Part shown: piece by piece, positions 3,502-5,043 of the stretch
Position numbering within the stretch: the stretch's first letter is position 1
Layout of the letters: every line of letters starts with the position of its first letter
From: Nitrospiria bacterium
GTDB taxonomy: Bacteria > Nitrospirota > Nitrospiria > Nitrospirales > UBA8639
Direction: 5' to 3'
Assembly (NCBI GenBank): GCA_030430725.1
Contig: JAUIKP010000289.1
Coordinates: forward strand, 1-5,043
Length of the DNA stretch: 5,043 nucleotides
Made by a program: the position numbers and the translations under genes
The notes under the pieces: model-generated
Seen by the model: only the letters and a program-made list of their open reading frames with translations
What the model was told of the DNA's origin: nothing
Databases searched by the model: none

Positions 3502-5043
3502 ATGCACACCTATCAGTTCAGACAGCGTACCCGGAACATTTCAAGAATAATCGTGGTCGGACTTCTTGGACTGCTCTATGCTCTTTCCCTGCCGGTTTGG
3601 GCCTCTGACACCATTGTTGTGGGATCTAAAAATTTTATGGAAAGCCGGCTCCTGGCAGAAATACTCGCTCAACTCATTGAGGCCCGTACGGAATTAACCG
3701 TCACGCGTCGCCTGGGACTCGCCGGCACTCAAGTCTGTTTTGAGGCTTTAAAAACAGGAGGGATTGATCTTTATCCCGAATATACAGGAACAGGGCTCGT
3801 CACCATTCTCGGTGAACCGCCGATACACGATCGAGTGTCTGTTTTGAACCGCGTTCGCTCGGAGTTTCTTCACCGATGGGATATTTGGTGGCTGGCCCCG
3901 CTCGGATTTGAGAATTCTTATGCTTTGGCCCTTCGCCGTGATCGAGCACAAACCTTAGGACTCCGAACAATCTCTGATCTCGCGCGTGTCGCCCCTCACA
4001 TGAAAGCCGGATTTGGGTATGAATTTATCCAGCGGGAAGATGGATTGGTGGGGTTAAAAAAATCCTACGGGTTACAGTTTCAGGAAGTGATCGGCATGCA
4101 ACAAACGTTGAAATATCAAGCCACGGATACGGGAGAGGTTGACCTCTTAGATGTCTACACCACAGATGGCCGCTTGGCTGTGTATGATTTTGTCGTCCTG
4201 AAAGATGATCGTCAGTTTTTTCCACCTTATGAGGCCGCAGCACTCGTTCGAGGAGAAATTCTCGCACGCCATCCGGAATTAGGACGGGTCATCAGTTTGC
4301 TCACCAATGCCATAGACCCAACACGCATGCGTGAATTAAATCTCCGGATTCAGGAACAGGAAGAACCGGTTCCCCAAGTAGCGCAGAGTGCCTTACGGGC
4401 ACTTGATCTTGTAGACGACAACCACGTCCAACCAGCCGCCAACACGGAATCTTCCGATTCCATTTTGTCCTACATGTGGACCAAACGTTCCGATCTGGCC
4501 CTGCGTACAGGAGAACACCTTGGGCTTTCCGGACTAGGGTTGTCCCTGGGCATACTGGTTGCCATTCCATTGGGACTGGCTCTCGAACGGTGGCGAAGAG
4601 GAGCCGAAGGGATCATCCGAATAATCGGCATGTTGCAGACAATTCCCTCCATCGCACTTCTGGCATTTATGATTCCGGTATTTGGCGTCGGAGCACTCCC
4701 TGCCATCATGGCCTTATGGATGTATTCATTATTCCCCATTCTTCGAAATACCTATTCAGGGTTACGGGACGCAGCTCCAAATGTTGTGGAAACCGGGCGA
4801 GCCCTTGGCATGACGGAATGGCAAATTCTCCGCACAATTCGCCTTCCACTTGCTGCACCCACAATCATGGCCGGTATTCGCACTTCTGCCATCTGGACCG
4901 TCGGGACAGCCACACTTGCCGCCTTTATCGGGGCTGGAGGCTTGGGTGTCCCCATCGTGGCAGGGCTCCAGCTTGCGGACGTCAATTTGATATTATCCGG
5001 CGCCCTCCCCGCCACCGTATTGGCTCTGTCGGTTGATGGCCTC
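3502..5043 (+). CDS. Fused substrate-binding/permease protein, OpuC/OsmU type (3' end cut)
   Basis: This single polypeptide combines the solute receptor and the membrane channel of a compatible-solute or quaternary-amine ABC importer. The frame is open for all 514 codons to the window edge. Residues 14-34 form a signal sequence ending PVWA, with likely cleavage after A34. The OpuAC-type binding domain spans about 36-303: VGSKNF near the start, then GTQVCFEAL, IDLYPEYTGT (88-97), GFENSYALA, REDGLVGLKKSYGL, DVYTTDGR (217-224) and FFPPYEA (239-245). A 17-residue polar linker follows. The permease domain starts at about 321: TGEHLGLS, LQTIPSIALL, FPILRNTYSGL, the EAA-type loop ETGRALGMT (430-438) contacting the ATPase, and TATLAAFIGAGGLG. 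Arginines after the first permease helix (ERWRR) put that side in the cytoplasm and the binding domain in the periplasm. By comparison with OpuCB, only about 10-20 residues are missing. Known fusions such as OpuABC or EgtU have the permease first. Confidence 0.93.
   Translation, partial: MHTYQFRQRTRNISRIIVVGLLGLLYALSLPVWASDTIVVGSKNFMESRLLAEILAQLIEARTELTVTRRLGLAGTQVCFEALKTGGIDLYPEYTGTGLVTILGEPPIHDRVSVLNRVRSEFLHRWDIWWLAPLGFENSYALALRRDRAQTLGLRTISDLARVAPHMKAGFGYEFIQREDGLVGLKKSYGLQFQEVIGMQQTLKYQATDTGEVDLLDVYTTDGRLAVYDFVVLKDDRQFFPPYEAAALVRGEILARHPELGRVISLLTNAIDPTRMRELNLRIQEQEEPVPQVAQSALRALDLVDDNHVQPAANTESSDSILSYMWTKRSDLALRTGEHLGLSGLGLSLGILVAIPLGLALERWRRGAEGIIRIIGMLQTIPSIALLAFMIPVFGVGALPAIMALWMYSLFPILRNTYSGLRDAAPNVVETGRALGMTEWQILRTIRLPLAAPTIMAGIRTSAIWTVGTATLAAFIGAGGLGVPIVAGLQLADVNLILSGALPATVLALSVDGL

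Noticed and set aside
4476..5036. 186-codon plus-strand ORF, and minus-strand ORFs at 3748-3951, 4025-4267, 4301-4570, 4470-4739 and 4752-5015
   Set aside because: All lie within the fused transporter gene in other frames. That gene's frame is continuous and matches conserved OpuCC/OpuCB motifs throughout.

Overview
This looks like the chromosome of a Gram-negative bacterium of moderate GC content. The protein style and a short repeat element near the left end recall Nitrospira-type genomes. That assignment rests on memory of similar repeats, not on a search, and no rRNA, tRNA or marker gene is present to fix the taxon.

Left part (1-959): no well-supported gene. The main feature is a 239-bp MITE-like element at 374-612. 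It has 16-bp terminal inverted repeats matching at 14 positions and is flanked by ATAAA direct repeats that look like a target duplication. Inside are a third terminus-like sequence, two copies of a CCCTGAG...GAAGGG half-palindrome and several small hairpins. The flanks are AT-rich and intergenic-looking, with one short open frame led by a Shine-Dalgarno site (662-754).

Middle part, minus strand (960-2267): a stand-alone response-regulator receiver protein (960-1454) is preceded by a 38-codon open frame whose stop overlaps its start as ATGA. Further upstream is about 450 bp with coding-like but interrupted minus-strand fragments, possibly a decayed gene. Then comes an 81-residue protein with two CxxC pairs that should form a zinc ribbon (2022-2267).

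Right part, plus strand (2393-5043): an importer operon of the OpuC/OsmU type, in the quaternary-amine or compatible-solute uptake family. It has a 249-residue ABC ATPase without CBS domains (2742-3491). Ten bases later comes a long gene that fuses a periplasmic OpuAC-type substrate-binding domain to the membrane permease domain in one polypeptide (3502 to the right edge, cut just before its end). These two genes together could supply a complete importer, with the ATPase powering a dimer of the fused binding-permease protein. Two short upstream open frames form a chain of ATGA stop/start overlaps into the ATPase gene, which itself has no visible Shine-Dalgarno site.

The clearest points of interest are the binding-domain-first fusion transporter, the MITE-like element, and the small ATGA-coupled frames before both the receiver and the ATPase genes. 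I see no defence system, CRISPR array or other obviously new multi-gene system.
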